DNA of 64,000 nt, taken from Apricaphanius iberus. Lineage: Eukaryota; Chordata; Actinopteri; Cyprinodontiformes; Aphaniidae. Of this stretch, positions 53,461 to 64,000 are shown piece by piece. The stretch lies in contig JAPXFQ010000925.1 of NCBI GenBank assembly GCA_028564705.1, forward strand, positions 1 through 64,000, in the 5' to 3' direction. Every line of letters begins with the position of its first letter. Positions within the stretch are counted from its first letter, which is position 1. The position numbers and the translations under genes were made by a program. The notes beneath the pieces were generated by a model. It ran no database searches, was not told the DNA's origin, and worked only from the letters and a program-made list of their open reading frames with translations.

Positions 53461-54235
53461 ATTCAAACTGACTGTCTTCTTCCTCCGGGTCTGGCCGGCC
53501 CCAGGTGGGGGTGGACGTGCACCCACTTTCTGCTTTCTGGGACAGAAGACTGGGTTGAAGGTTACCCGTCGGTGAGGTCTACAAATACCTGACTATCTCT
53601 TTGGATCACACGTCAAGAAGCTGCTTTGGGAGCTGGGAGAGTTCAGGGAACTCCAAAGACTCTGGGACTCTATAGGTCTGGGAGCTTTAATGTTGATTTA
53701 AGGATAAAAGACGTCATTGAATAAGAAGAAATTAAGATTAAACCTAAACTAACCTTAACTGCTGATTTTTTTTGGTCTTTCTCTCCTGTTCCGGCCAGGA
53801 GTGCCACCAGAAATTCTGGGCCCAATGGTAACCAAAATTTCTGGGCCCTCTAGATTTCTAAAGGTAAATTTTAAACTATTAAACATGCCCTGTATACTTT
53901 AAAAAGATACTTATCAAATTGCATAGTTAAAATGTCTAAAGACAAGTGCAAAGCCTACAAAATCTACAGAAATATGTACTTGTTTACAGCAAACGGAGAA
54001 CATTTATCATAATTGCAATTGCAAGCACAACAGTACATAATGTACACATACTGACACTTTACGTGAACAAGCTTTAACTGGGTCAAACTACTCAAACAGG
54101 AAACATCAGCAAGAACTAACCCATTACTAAATCCTTCCAGGACTAAAACTAGTGTAGGATCCCCTATTAATTACTCTTATATATTATCTTAACACAGGTA
54201 TTAAATTATATGGAGGAAATCTCAGCCCTTCAGTA
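53461..54235. other. Unassigned sequence
   Basis: The only structure noted is a short direct repeat 'aaattctgggccc' / 'aaatttctgggccc' at 53812-53848. No gene was recognised. Confidence 0.4.
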
Positions 54236-54728
54236 TGTTGAGAAATGAGGAGAGTTGAAAGTCTTTCCAAGTCTGCTGTTGTAGTAGGGGGCAGCGAAGG
54301 AGAATCGCCCGAAGCTGCAGAGAGTACAAGTCTCACAGCCGCCCAAAACGATTCTGATTCTCCTGCTGAGACAGCTCTTTTTTATTCAAAACTGCACAAG
54401 GATAGTTACATATTCATTGCACAATACAATTCCAGTAACATCGAGTCATAAGCAACTGTGGCCTTGAGATAAGAGTAAGTATCACAGAGAAACAACTCCC
54501 TAGTTGTGGCAGAGCATGAGAACATTCTGTGTTCTTCTATTAACGGTGCAGTCTCAGCATAATCACGCTCTGGTTAAATGGACAAGTTCTGCAAAATAAG
54601 AGGAAATATCTTTGCATGCACAGTGTTATCTTAACTAAGCTGAGAATATATGTAACAAGCATCAAAATCTAAGTAAAACATCTCATAAGGCACTTCATAA
54701 AGCACAGTATAATAGAATATATTCAACA
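54236..54728 (-). repeat. ERV 3' LTR
   Basis: On minus it starts TGTTGAATATATTC right after the PPT and ends TTTCTCAACA, giving terminal TGTTGA/TCAACA inverted repeats; 493 bp. A polyadenylation signal AATAAA lies at 54386-54381 (minus). The target-site copy on the left should be the bases ending CAGTA at 54235. Confidence 0.75.
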
Positions 54729-54741
54729 GTCCCCCTTTTAA
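54729..54741 (-). promoter_or_regulatory. ERV polypurine tract
   Basis: AAAAGGGGGAC on the minus strand directly precedes the 3' LTR; it would prime plus-strand DNA synthesis. Confidence 0.8.
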
Positions 54742-55151
54742 TCTATTTTAATAGATTAACTACAAAAATAAGCAATAGTCAAATTTAATCCAGTGAAAAA
54801 ATAGCCATAACAGAAACATGGGACACATCTGGTCAGGTCCGAAAAACTCCCCGGGATATTTTGTGGAAAGACAGTTCATTTCTTTGACTTTGTGGGGAGA
54901 AAAGGATCCTGACACCACCTTTCCCAAGGGTCGGCTGCACTTGGTCCCAGTCTCTCACAGGGTCGTATGTTCAGGCAAACATGGTATTCTGCATAACCTG
55001 TAACAGAAACTGAGTTAGTGCAGCCAGCACTGTCATAATGTAAAATGTGTTATTATACCTAACAGTCAACATATTATGAAGCAAATAAGTCAAAATAGCC
55101 AGAGAACAAGCAAAAAGTGGTTACTATATGTTTGCATTATACTAAAAAATT
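54742..55151 (-). other. ERV 3' untranslated segment
   Basis: About 400 bases between the env stop and the PPT. No accessory ORF is supported here. Confidence 0.6.
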
Positions 55152-57190
55152 TTAAACAAAGGAGAGAGGATGTACATCAATTTCTTCATCATCAGTTTCA
55201 AGATCTGAGGGATCTTGAGAAGAATTTATCCTACCATCTGCAGCCAACAGAGGCATCTGAACTGCCATGTCACCTCTTTCTTTTGTGAGGGCCGTTTCAA
55301 TGAGTCTCTGCATTAAAGCCCTAAGGCAGGGAATGCAGCAGCACCCACAGGTAACCAAGACAGTTGCAAATACTGAAATAGACACTAGCAGAGATGCTAC
55401 CAAATTTTTATATCTGCCAAACATGTTCAACCAAGAGTCCCACATTTCTGTATCTACCCCTGAATGTTCCTTCATGGAGTGAGTGAGGGCAGTAAGACCA
55501 GTAAGTGCTTTAGTTAGAAGATCCATCAGGGGCTGTGTTATTTGGAATGAAGGTGCAGCATTGTTCCCCAAATATGTGACACACTCCCCCTTGCGCTGCT
55601 AATAAAAGGTCAACTGCAATTCTATTTTGGAATGCCATCAATGAGGTTGCAGACAATTGGGTATGTACAGCTGAAAACCCATCCCTTGTGTAGTTTGCCA
55701 ATAGTTGAACATTATAATGAACATAATTAATCAGATCAGTATGCACATTGATCTCTATGGGCCACAGAAGAGATGCCCATCCTGATTTAATTTGATCACG
55801 CAATTTGTATTCATCTGGTACACCCCTGGTACTCCTATTGCGTCTATGTAGGTGGGATTGGGCACTGCACTCGGTACTACTGATCTTTTAGACCTAGTAA
55901 GTGTAAAGGTGTCTTGCCATTCAGTTGTGACATACTTAACCGGAGTTACTACCACAGGGAGTAGTAAAGTTATTAATGCGCAACGTCCTCCTGCATTTTT
56001 GGGAAAGCCATCATAGAGTCTATTTCCTGAACACCACCACCATAAATCAGCACGCGCAGTTGCTCTAAAATTTGGTCTCACTTCTGTACTGGATTCACAC
56101 CATTCCTCAGGCACATTACCCAACTGATGGGTTTTTCCAGTTAATACAATACAGGTAAAGTTATTAGGTGCTACTTCTGAGGAGAAGAATGGTGGTTTGC
56201 TGGTTATGTCACGAGGGGTTTTAGGAAAGTAAGACTCCAAAATTTTGCATTCTGAGGATTTTGCGTTATTCATTAAGTGTAGCATACAGGTGCTATTTAC
56301 TGGTGCTGGTACTACTTTTAGAACTGGTCTAGCACCCATACAAACCACACAGTCAGACTGTACATTTTTTGCAGCTTGTTCTGCCATTAATAGCCAATTG
56401 TTTGTGTTTCCTGAAACACCGGTTAACATTTGGAAAATCTCATCCTGGGTTAAATTCTCAGGCTTGGTCATTTTAATCTTACCTAATCTACCTCCATTTT
56501 GGTGTGTAACTGGCTGTCCATTAAACTGCTCGCTATCATCTGACACTGCTGAGGCAGGTTGAGGGGATGGTGAGGGACAGATTTCCAACTGCCAGTAAAG
56601 GCCTGTTTGGTCAGTCCAAGGGGCCAGAACAAACTGTTGGCAGGAGGTCAGAAGGAATGATTTTACTGTGATTATCAGGCCAGTACCTGCTAAAGTTTTT
56701 GCCATTGTTAATTTCTTTTGAGTCCTCCAAGTTTTTGCTGCCTCCAATCTGGACCTGTCTCATCAATCAAATTATTCCATTTCCATTGATACCAATTACC
56801 TAATGTGATATACCATGCTGCTGAGGAAAGTGTAACAGCCAGATTTTTATGCCCTTTCAATTTTTGTGAGTAATGGCCTGGTGGTTGTGGGAAACTAGCA
56901 AAGTCTACTTGTGTCACATAGCTATCATTTTTGGGTATACAAAACGTTATCATCCGAGTTGTAGAGGGATTACATGATTGAGGCGAGGAAGATCGTTTTT
57001 TCCTAACCAATGAGCTATTTGGTGGAGCTTGAGTGGGCTGAGGGGTGGGCAGGCTTGAGTTTTTGGAAAGATTTGGCGGGCCTTCACAGATTAGTAGGAT
57101 GGCAACTGGGATCAGGGCTAGCAGTACACATGCTAGAATGTACATTAGTCTCTGCTTGCATGTTAATGGAGTAACAAATGGCCAGGACAT
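55152..57190 (-). pseudogene. env: ERV env (SU and TM subunits), three frame breaks
   Basis: ATG at 57190 opens a 160-codon frame with an N-terminal hydrophobic segment (residues about 14-35), so the leader has a cytoplasmic stretch before the membrane anchor. SU continues in a second frame (56747-55755) with many Cys and several N-x-S/T sites. It ends with a furin-type RSKRS site near 55890. TM follows in two further frames (55803-55510 and 55571-55152): a heptad region, the CX6CC motif (55582-55556), a hydrophobic membrane span near 55400-55340 with a Cys cluster, and an acidic tail. The frame changes lie near 56730, 55780 and 55540. The family role is receptor binding and membrane fusion; this copy cannot make a full-length protein. 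Confidence 0.8.
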
Positions 57191-57285
57191 TCTGTGGCCG
57201 TTGCAATTGACCTAGACACTGAACTGGTAATTGGTGTGTAATCTTCAATGTACAATGTATTTCTTTAAAACAGTTAATGACTTAT

Positions 57286-60200
57286 CTAGTTTCCTTGAAT
57301 CAGATCCTTCTGGACTTCAGCCAATGATCGTGAGGGTTCCTCTGCTTCTGCACATTGGGACCAGTGGTACCATGTGTCCCCCTTTCCAGCCAGTCTGACT
57401 GCGTGTGATGTTCTTTCAGTGATTCGGTATGTTCCCGTCCACCTTGGTTCTGACCACTTTCTTTTGATGACCTTTAGGTACACGTAGTCCACGGAGGGAA
57501 GAATGGACGTTGGTTCTCCAGACTCCGTTGGATCACCTTTCTGTTGAGAAAACTGTAAGACAAGGCTATGCAGAAGGTTATAATATGTCTTGGGCTCTAG
57601 AGGCTCATAATCAGTTAGAGGTAATTTTGTGCGGGGGCCTGGCATGGGGCGTCCCGTGTGCAGTTCAAATGGAGTGTGAGATGTATTTTTGTTTACTGAA
57701 GATCTGATAGACATCAAAGCTAGCGGCAGAGCATCCACCCATGTCAATTTAGTCTGTGCACAGATTTTAGCCAATTTGGTTTTTAATGACTGGTTCATTC
57801 TTTCTACTTTGCCCGGTGACTGTGGATGATATACAGTCCCAAACTTATGTTTCAACCCCAGTACTTCCTCCACTTTTTGTAGATCCTGATTCTTGAAATG
57901 GGTGCCATTATCTGACCTTACTTTTTCGGGGAAGCCATGCTGTGGGATATAATGATTAACAAGACACTTGACTACAGTTTTGCTATCTTCCTTCATAGTA
58001 GGCCATGACTCTGGCCAACCTGAATAAGCGTCCACAAACACCAACAGGTATCTGTACCTACCCACTCTTTCCCCCATGTCTGTATAGTCAATGATTATCT
58101 CTTTTCCTGGGCAAGTGGGAATTGGAAAAGTTCCCTGCATGGGCCTGAGCGTTGGCTTTACCCCATACTGATTGCACTCCTGACACATTTTGGTGTAATA
58201 CTTAGCCATATCTTGTAAGTTGGGGTGCCACCAATTGGCAAGGTTTCTCATCATTTGTGCTGCTCCCACGTGTCCTATCCCATGTGCTTCTTCCAATGCA
58301 GTTTGTCTTACTCCCGGTGGTAATATTGGTCTTCCATCTGGACCCCTCCAGCAGTCTGTGTTTGTTGCTCCTCTAGCCACCCACAAAGTCTTTTCCTGTG
58401 GCGAGGCTTTATCTTGGAGACTTGTGAGTACTTCCATGGACATTTCCTCTGGTGTCTTGTTTGTTAGTTGTTCTGAGCAGACTAGCATGTGTTTGGCTCG
58501 GTATCCTGCTGTTAGTTTTGCCACTTCATCTGCCTGTTGGTTCCCTTTAGACACCAAGTCCAAACCTGTGCTGTAGCCTTTACATTTTATGACAGCCACC
58601 TTCTCAGGTAGCAGCAGTGCTTCTGCCAGTTCTTTCATTTCTGCTTCATGCTTGATGGGCTTGTTTGATGTTGTGAGGAAACCAGCTCTAAGCCACTGTT
58701 TTAGTTCCACATGCACTGCTCCTACAGCGTATGCTGAATCACTGTAGATGTTAACTTTTTTTCCTTCAGCTAATTTTAAGGCTTCAATGACTGCTGTGAG
58801 TTCTGCTCTCTGTGCTGACTGGGATCCTGTTAGGGGTTCTGCTTTTACCGTTTCCCATCTGCTTACTTTTTGCCGCACTATAGCCCAGGCAGCTTTCAAC
58901 TCACCTGTTGTGGTCCTGTGGCAGCATCCATCTGTGAACCAGTCCTCTTCTGCCTCAGGTAGTGGTGTTGCTGATAGATCTGGTCTGATTCTTTCTTCTG
59001 TCACCACGCGCCTTTCACATTGATGTGGTCCCCCTGAGCCCATGTGGTCAGCCATGTTGATGCCTTCATGTGTGTATGTGATGTGTGGTGCTTCTAGAAT
59101 GGCATTTAGTCTTCTTTGTCTCAGGGGAGTCATGGTGAAAAGGTGTGACTGCACATATGCCACCACACTATGAGAGGTTAACACTGTCAGTGGGTGGTTC
59201 ATTACAATGTGAGCCGTTTTTTGGATAATTTTTGCCAATCCAGCTGCGTATTGAGTGCAAGGTGGATGTTTCATTTCTGTACTGTCTAGCATCACACTAC
59301 TGTATGTTAATACCTGTCTTACTCCCCCTTTTTTCTGGAACAGGACACCATTCATATGTGTTCCAGTTCCAGAAACATCCAAATGAAAAGTCAATTTGTA
59401 GTCAGGAACTGCCAATTCTGATGCTGTTAAAAGCTCCTGTTTGAGCCTGATGAATGCTCGTTCTGCCTGCTCAGTCCAATTAAGAGTAGCAGTTAAGTTT
59501 CTCATCCCATGTTCCTTCACCATTGCTCGGAGGGGAGTTGTCAGACCCACATAGTCAGGTACATATGTGCGGCTGTATCCGGTAAGGCCAAGAAATGACA
59601 GCATTTGTCTCACAGTGGTTGGTTTTGGGTGATGCAAGATGGAGTTTTTGTGGCTTGGTGACAACGTCACACCTGATTGGGAAATAACCCGTCCCAGGAA
59701 GGAAACCTGTTTTCTTACCAGTTGCAATTTTTCCTTGCTGGCTTTGAAGCCCAATGATGCCAAATGTCGCAGTAAGATTTTTGTCCCTTCCAAGCACATC
59801 TCCGCAGTTGGTGCTGAAAGTAAAAGATCGTCAACATATTGCACCAACATGCAGTCTTCTGGTATGGGACAGTGTTCCAACAGTGCTTTAAGTACTTGAT
59901 TAAACAGTCCAGGTGACAGTGCAAAGCCTTGTGGCAGCCGCGTCTAGCGCCATCTTTTTCCTCTAAAAGAGAAGGAAAAAATATCCCTCAGGGAATCAGC
60001 AAGTGGGATGCAGAAAAATGCATTTGCCAAGTCCACACATGTGAACCAAGAATGATTCGGTGGCAATGAGGTCAGGGCCACATATGGATTGGGCACTGGC
60101 ATGGGAGAAGTGCCCAAAAGTGCATTAATTTTGCGAAGGTCATGTACCATCCTGTATTTACCTGTCCCTTTCTTCTCTACAGGTAGTATTGGAGTATTCC

Positions 60201-61577
60201 AATTGGAGTTTGAGGGTTCCAACACTCCAGTTTGTATCAAACCTGAAATGGTTTCAGCTATTCCCTCAGCGGCTTCAAACTTATGTGGATACTGTGGGAT
60301 CTATATTGGTGTGTTATTTTGCAAGTCAAAACTGATAGGTTTAACTGACACCAGTCCCACATCAGTGGGTCCTTGGGACCAGAGGGAAGCAGGCAAAGAG
60401 TCAACCAGTTGTGCTGCAGATGGATGGTCTGTCCTTTCTCTACCATGTGTTCTGGGAATAAGCAGATGTTCAAGCACTGAGTCATCTTCTGATTGATTCA
60501 CAATTTTGCAGGTTGCAGTGCTTGGTGAGTACTGTACTTGTGGGATTTGGGTATCACACCAATCAGTACACTGTTGGGAGCGTTTTACCATGCCACCCAA
60601 CTCCTTAGCCTGATGAGCCGGATGAAGCGCCAGCGAGACATGTGGCACTGCCTCCTCACCCATCATATACCACTGCAGCTGGTCAGGGGTTAGTTCTACA
60701 TTGGCAGCCACACCCTCAGGGGCAACATAAATGTCTGAACTTTCGAGATGCCAAGAATGTCCTTCACATTTTTCCATGAAGTTTTGCTGATACCAGAATG
60801 TATCCTGTCTGTCATAGAAGAGGGTCATGTGGGGAGGATCAGGAGGAGGTACATAGGGGTGGATTTGGTTGATCCAGGGTCTCCATTTATTGAATGCAGA
60901 TAGTATCCCAGATGGCGCAGGTTTTTCTGATTCCAGGAGTGCCCAATAGATATCAGCAGTATGTGATTGACTAGGCAATGGTTGTGCCAAGTATACTCCC
61001 AGAGATGTATTGTTCAGTCCACATTTTAAAGAAGTTCCCGTAGGCAGAGTCACTGTTAGTCCAGTTGCTGAACATAGTATGGACTCCCAGATTTAATAAG
61101 ACTAACTCTTCCAATAGATTTACTGAACAGAAGCGAGCATACAAAGAATGATTCCAAGTATGGCGTGGTCACACAGTGGTGACAAAGGTAGTGTATTGCG
61201 ATGAACGTTTGCTTCCCCGTTAAGCCCACCGACAGAGGTGGTTCTGGGTAACATCTGGTGAGTCCATCACATTTTGGGACATGAGAATTGACATTTGTTG
61301 GCCCAGAATCCACCAATAAGTATAACATGTTGTTTCCGTCACTTTTGATTGGACAGCATGAGGGTCTGACCGTGTATTTCCATTACTGTCCTGGGCTCCT
61401 GTGGGGGTGTCCTATTGGGGAGCTCCCTGAGGGGGGTCCCATCCCAACATCTGCTGTGTAGCGTGGGGCAGGGGTGGTGCTTGCATCACCTGACCTCCTT
61501 GTCCTCCAGAAGGTGGTGGGTATCTGTTTTGTGGGCAGGTTCTTGACCAGTGCCCTGGTTGACCGCAGGTATTGCAT
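57286..61577 (-). pseudogene. pol: ERV pro-pol: protease, RT, RNase H, integrase
   Basis: The protease frame (61577-61056) has LLVDSG at about 61315-61302 and a stop at 61383. A frame change near 61055 leads into the RT frame, which stays open except for TAG codons at 60303-60301 and 59946-59944. RT: the palm box YVDD is at 59838-59827. RNase H: WFTDGC, the AELTAVIEAL helix and YSDSAYA are present (about 58940-58720). Integrase: the H-H-C-C finger (about 58290-58160), core D (IIIDYTD), D (VRSDNGTHF) and E (PGKVERMN). A C-terminal GPY/F-like SH3 domain ends at 57286. The last 864 codons are uninterrupted and keep every catalytic residue I could check. Confidence 0.85.
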
Positions 61578-63635
61578 CTATCATTCCCAGAATTCCTTCC
61601 TCTTCCTGCACCACCTCGTCTCCTTCCTCTGAAACCTCCTGAATTGCCCCTGAAATTCCCTGCTGGATCACATTGTCTAGGACCATAGGGTGGGTATTGC
61701 TGAGGAACCTGGTTCCATGGAGGGACAGGATACAGATTGGGAGCAGCCTGGTATGATGTTTGAGTGGGCGGAGCTGCCTGAGGCTGAGGCTGTCCAACTG
61801 CAGCCACCAGTTGGTTTTTTTGGTTTTTCCCCTTTTCCTCCTAGTTCATTTTTTGCTTTTTGTAGCTGCACCTTTAAGAGCTGCAGCTGTAAGTCCTTAA
61901 CATCCTCGTTCTTGTCATCAGTTTTAGCCTGAGCTTTAGTTAGGTTAAATATTAAATGTTTCTTCCAAGTGGCAAAGTCACAATCTTGGAGTTCAGGATT
62001 GTCATCCATTTTCAGCACAACTGACTCTGGTACTCCCCTCAGAACTGCTTTTCTAAACCACATACCTGCAACAGCACCTGGTCTACCAGGGTGTTGTCCG
62101 TTTTGTGAAACCCAATCATCTATGGCCTTCTCCAAGTATACTGCTGGATTGGTGCTTGGATCCCACTTAAATTGTTGGATACCCCCAGTGTTTTTTAGTG
62201 GGAATGCTGCTCTTAAAGCAGGTCCCACTCGCATCATTACCATGTGAATTGGTAAGTTATTTGGCTCTGTTGTGGTTCCTGCATCTTCTTCTATGGCCAG
62301 TACTTTAGAGCGGGAAGTGCATGCTGTCAGTATAGCTCTCAGATCAACCAAAGCCAAATCCTGGCCTGCTGTGCCTTTTTCCAGAGCAGCTAACCATGAG
62401 TATGCTCCGTCATGAATGTCTGGGAGTTGTGCCACCAGTGACTGAATGTCACCCAATCCAAAAGGTTGATAAACTGGCGGCTGACCAGGTTTCTTCTGAA
62501 GGAGAGGCAGCTGGTGGTGAGCTTCAGTTTCTTCTTCTTGTGCTTCTGCTTCCTGTTTGCTTCTTTCCAATGCCTCTCTTGTTTCCTCCCTTTCTCGCTC
62601 TTTTTGTGCTAGCAGGTCTTTGTCTCTTCTGTTCAGGCAATCTAATTCTTTGTCAAAGGATGGAGTTCGGCGCATCCTACCGTCTCTCCGTGCCCATTCC
62701 TTTTCCTTCTGTCGTTGCTTCTGTTTTTCTCGAGTTCTCACTGCTTCCTCCGTTGCCTTTTCAAGTAACATACCTGATAACTCAGCAGCTGCGTCCTGTA
62801 GTAGTTCCTGAAATGGATTGATCTTACCGGTTTCTTTTTCTTGGTTTGTATCTATCATTTTTCCTGTTGCAACAATTGTAAGTGCCGTTGTTTCTTCTCC
62901 TATGTCCTCTTCCTGTTCTGGTTGTGAATCGGAATCCATTGCCTCTGCTGATGAGGGGTGTGGCTCTTTTTTGTGTTTTTGGGTTGTTGTCGTGTCAGTT
63001 AGTCCTTGGAATCGAGCAGAACTGTAAGCAAAGGCTTCTGCGTGGTTCCTTTCACTTCCTCCCTTCTGAGATGTGTGAACCTTTTTTTCAGACTTCTTTC
63101 GTGTTCCTGTATCAGATACTGGTGGTGCGTTTGGAGCCTGAGTCCAGTTCAGCACACCTTTTGATATAGCAAGGCTGGGATAAATTCCGGTACTTGCGGT
63201 GGGGCCTTGTGGGGCGTATGGCGGAGGCTTTGACTTCCTCATATGTTTCTGAGCTTGATCCCACCATGCAATCCACTGATTATATTTTATTTTTCTACCG
63301 CTCGGTCTTTCTTTTTCCTTTCTGTGCTTACCTTTGTTGAGGAAACCTGCTTTATTTTCCCGATCAGCTGCTTCTTCTTCCTTTATTTTTGCTTCCAATG
63401 CAAGATTATGCCAGATTATTGCCCAATTACCCGGGCTGTTAACATCTTTTCCTTTTTCCTTCATCAACTTGTCTGTATTCTTTCTCAACAGCTCCTTCTG
63501 CTTTTTTGCATCCTGTGGTTGGCAGGTAATACCTACCACTGTTTCCACACAAGCCAGCTGTTCACCCAATGTATTAGCCACAGCTCCTTGTCCCCATCCA
63601 TCATCCATCATTTCTTGGTCAAACTCACCTTCCAT
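61412..63635 (-). pseudogene. gag: ERV gag, one frameshift before nucleocapsid
   Basis: ATG at 63635 (MEGEFDQEMM) is used; an in-frame GTG two codons upstream is not needed. No N-myristoylation glycine follows the Met. A PPPY late-domain motif lies at residues 137-140. Residues about 260-385 are very rich in Glu, Lys, Arg and Gln and probably form a long coiled coil. The capsid-like region runs from about residue 390 (YQPFGLGDIQSLVAQLPDIH) to 590. At 61821-61815 a run of seven A (minus strand) changes frame. The nucleocapsid with an Arg/Gly-rich box and the CCHC knuckle CNTCGQPGHWSRTC is open in the other frame and ends at 61412. Gag would assemble the particle. Confidence 0.85.
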
Positions 63636-64000
63636 TCTCACCCTTTATAACTATACTTACTCTGTTATCTCTATTATTCACTTTAACACCACATTCATCA
63701 AATATAACACAATCAAATTCAAACACAGCAAAGCACAGCACAAAACAGGGCCTTCTGAACCTGCTAACCACACCCTAGTGATGTCAGTTAGCCAAGTCCA
63801 CGGACTCCAACCGTATTTCAAAACTTCTTTCCTGGTATTTTAGCAGCCTATTCCTAGTGAATTTTTACTGCAGGGCCTCCAACCCGGTTCAAAGAACCCA
63901 ATACTTGTTACACTCGTCAGTGTAATCTTAATTGGTTCACACTTTTCAGGAATTTAGCGATCTATTCATATAGAATTATCACAGGGACTCGAACCCTCAG
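63636..64000 (-). other. ERV 5' leader with imperfect tandem repeats
   Basis: On the minus strand two units with the motif GGGTTCGAGTCCC (63996-63984) and GGGTTGGAGGCCC (63886-63874) are followed by alignable sequence for about 55 bases ('aattc', 'aatag', 'gctaaa', 'aaag'). A third, shorter copy of the motif (GGTTGGAGTCCG) lies near 63813-63802. The primer-binding site and 5' LTR are presumably beyond 64000. Confidence 0.5.

Larger units (their letters stand above)
54236..64000 (-). mobile_element. Class I endogenous retrovirus (gamma/epsilon-like), running off the window
   Basis: The minus-strand order is leader (64000-63636), gag (63635-61412), pro-pol (61577-57286), env (57190-55152), a 3' untranslated segment, PPT and 3' LTR (54728-54236). 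The class I call rests on a PPPY motif and one CCHC knuckle in Gag, a DSG protease, a YVDD RT, an MLV-like integrase tail, and an env TM subunit with a CX6CC motif. The 5' LTR lies beyond the window. Breaks are few (about three stops and five frameshifts over 9 kb), so this is the youngest large element here. Confidence 0.85.

Noticed and set aside
61815..61821. Programmed -1 frameshift site between gag and pro
   Set aside because: The heptamer fits the slippery pattern, but the -1 frame does not contain the nucleocapsid or protease; a single-base length change of the A run explains the data better.
63983..64000. tRNA gene at the right edge
   Set aside because: Only a T-arm-like motif on the minus strand is present; no D-arm, anticodon arm or acceptor stem can be paired inside the window, and the motif recurs as part of a longer tandem repeat.

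Overview
The window looks like intergenic or intronic DNA of a ray-finned (teleost, probably percomorph) fish. It is built almost wholly from decayed transposable elements. The evidence is the mix of families: RTE/Rex3-like, L2, CR1/Jockey-type and Tx1 LINEs, Ty3/gypsy and BEL/Pao LTR elements, PIF/Harbinger, Tc1 and MITE-type DNA transposons, fish SINE-like repeats and a class I endogenous retrovirus. I found no host protein-coding gene, rRNA gene, complete tRNA gene or CRISPR array. Base calls were read by eye, so boundaries of degenerate elements are good to tens of bases unless a target-site duplication (TSD) is quoted.

Layout. 1-1.47 kb: 5' part of an RTE LINE (minus). 2.07-4.98 kb: internally deleted L2 LINE (minus) with an SGNH-hydrolase-like ORF1. 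4.99-8.5 kb: broken Ty3/gypsy element (plus). 8.5-11.05 kb: PIF/Harbinger element with a truncated transposase (plus) facing a nearly intact four-exon MADF-BESS gene (minus). 11.2-13.8 kb: CR1/Jockey-type LINE (minus). 14.785-15.984 kb: complete short LTR retrotransposon with 5-bp TSD. 16.3-17.8 kb: 5'-truncated RTE with 13-bp TSD. 18.8-21.3 kb: second broken gypsy element. 21.6-22.2 kb: long-TIR MITE. 22.7-23.5 kb: L1-type ORF1 relic. 24.1-25.6 kb: L2 (minus). 26.5-27.2 kb: Harbinger deletion derivative. 30.3-36.2 kb: Tx1-clade LINE with intact ORF1, flanked on both sides by CTTT microsatellite and interrupted by a solo LTR. 39.6-49.4 kb: another L2 (minus) hosting a BEL/Pao element and a second Harbinger derivative. 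49.4-50.3 kb: LINE endonuclease fragment. 50.6-51.2 kb: MITE. 52.6 kb: relic retroviral LTR end with a tRNA-Trp-type primer-binding site. 54.236 kb to the window end: class I (gamma/epsilon-like) ERV on the minus strand with 3' LTR, env, pol and gag.

How the parts relate. The elements interact mainly by nesting: the BEL element and a Harbinger copy lie inside an L2; a solo LTR lies inside Tx1 ORF2; the RTE copy lies in an ATATG-rich stretch. In the Harbinger element the two partner proteins known for this superfamily (transposase and DNA-binding MADF/Myb-like protein) are arranged tail to tail. The most unusual observation is a histone-mRNA-type 3' stem-loop plus U7-complementary downstream element directly after the Harbinger transposase stop codon. 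The second is the Tx1 element sitting exactly between two CTTT tracts, which suggests microsatellite-targeted insertion.
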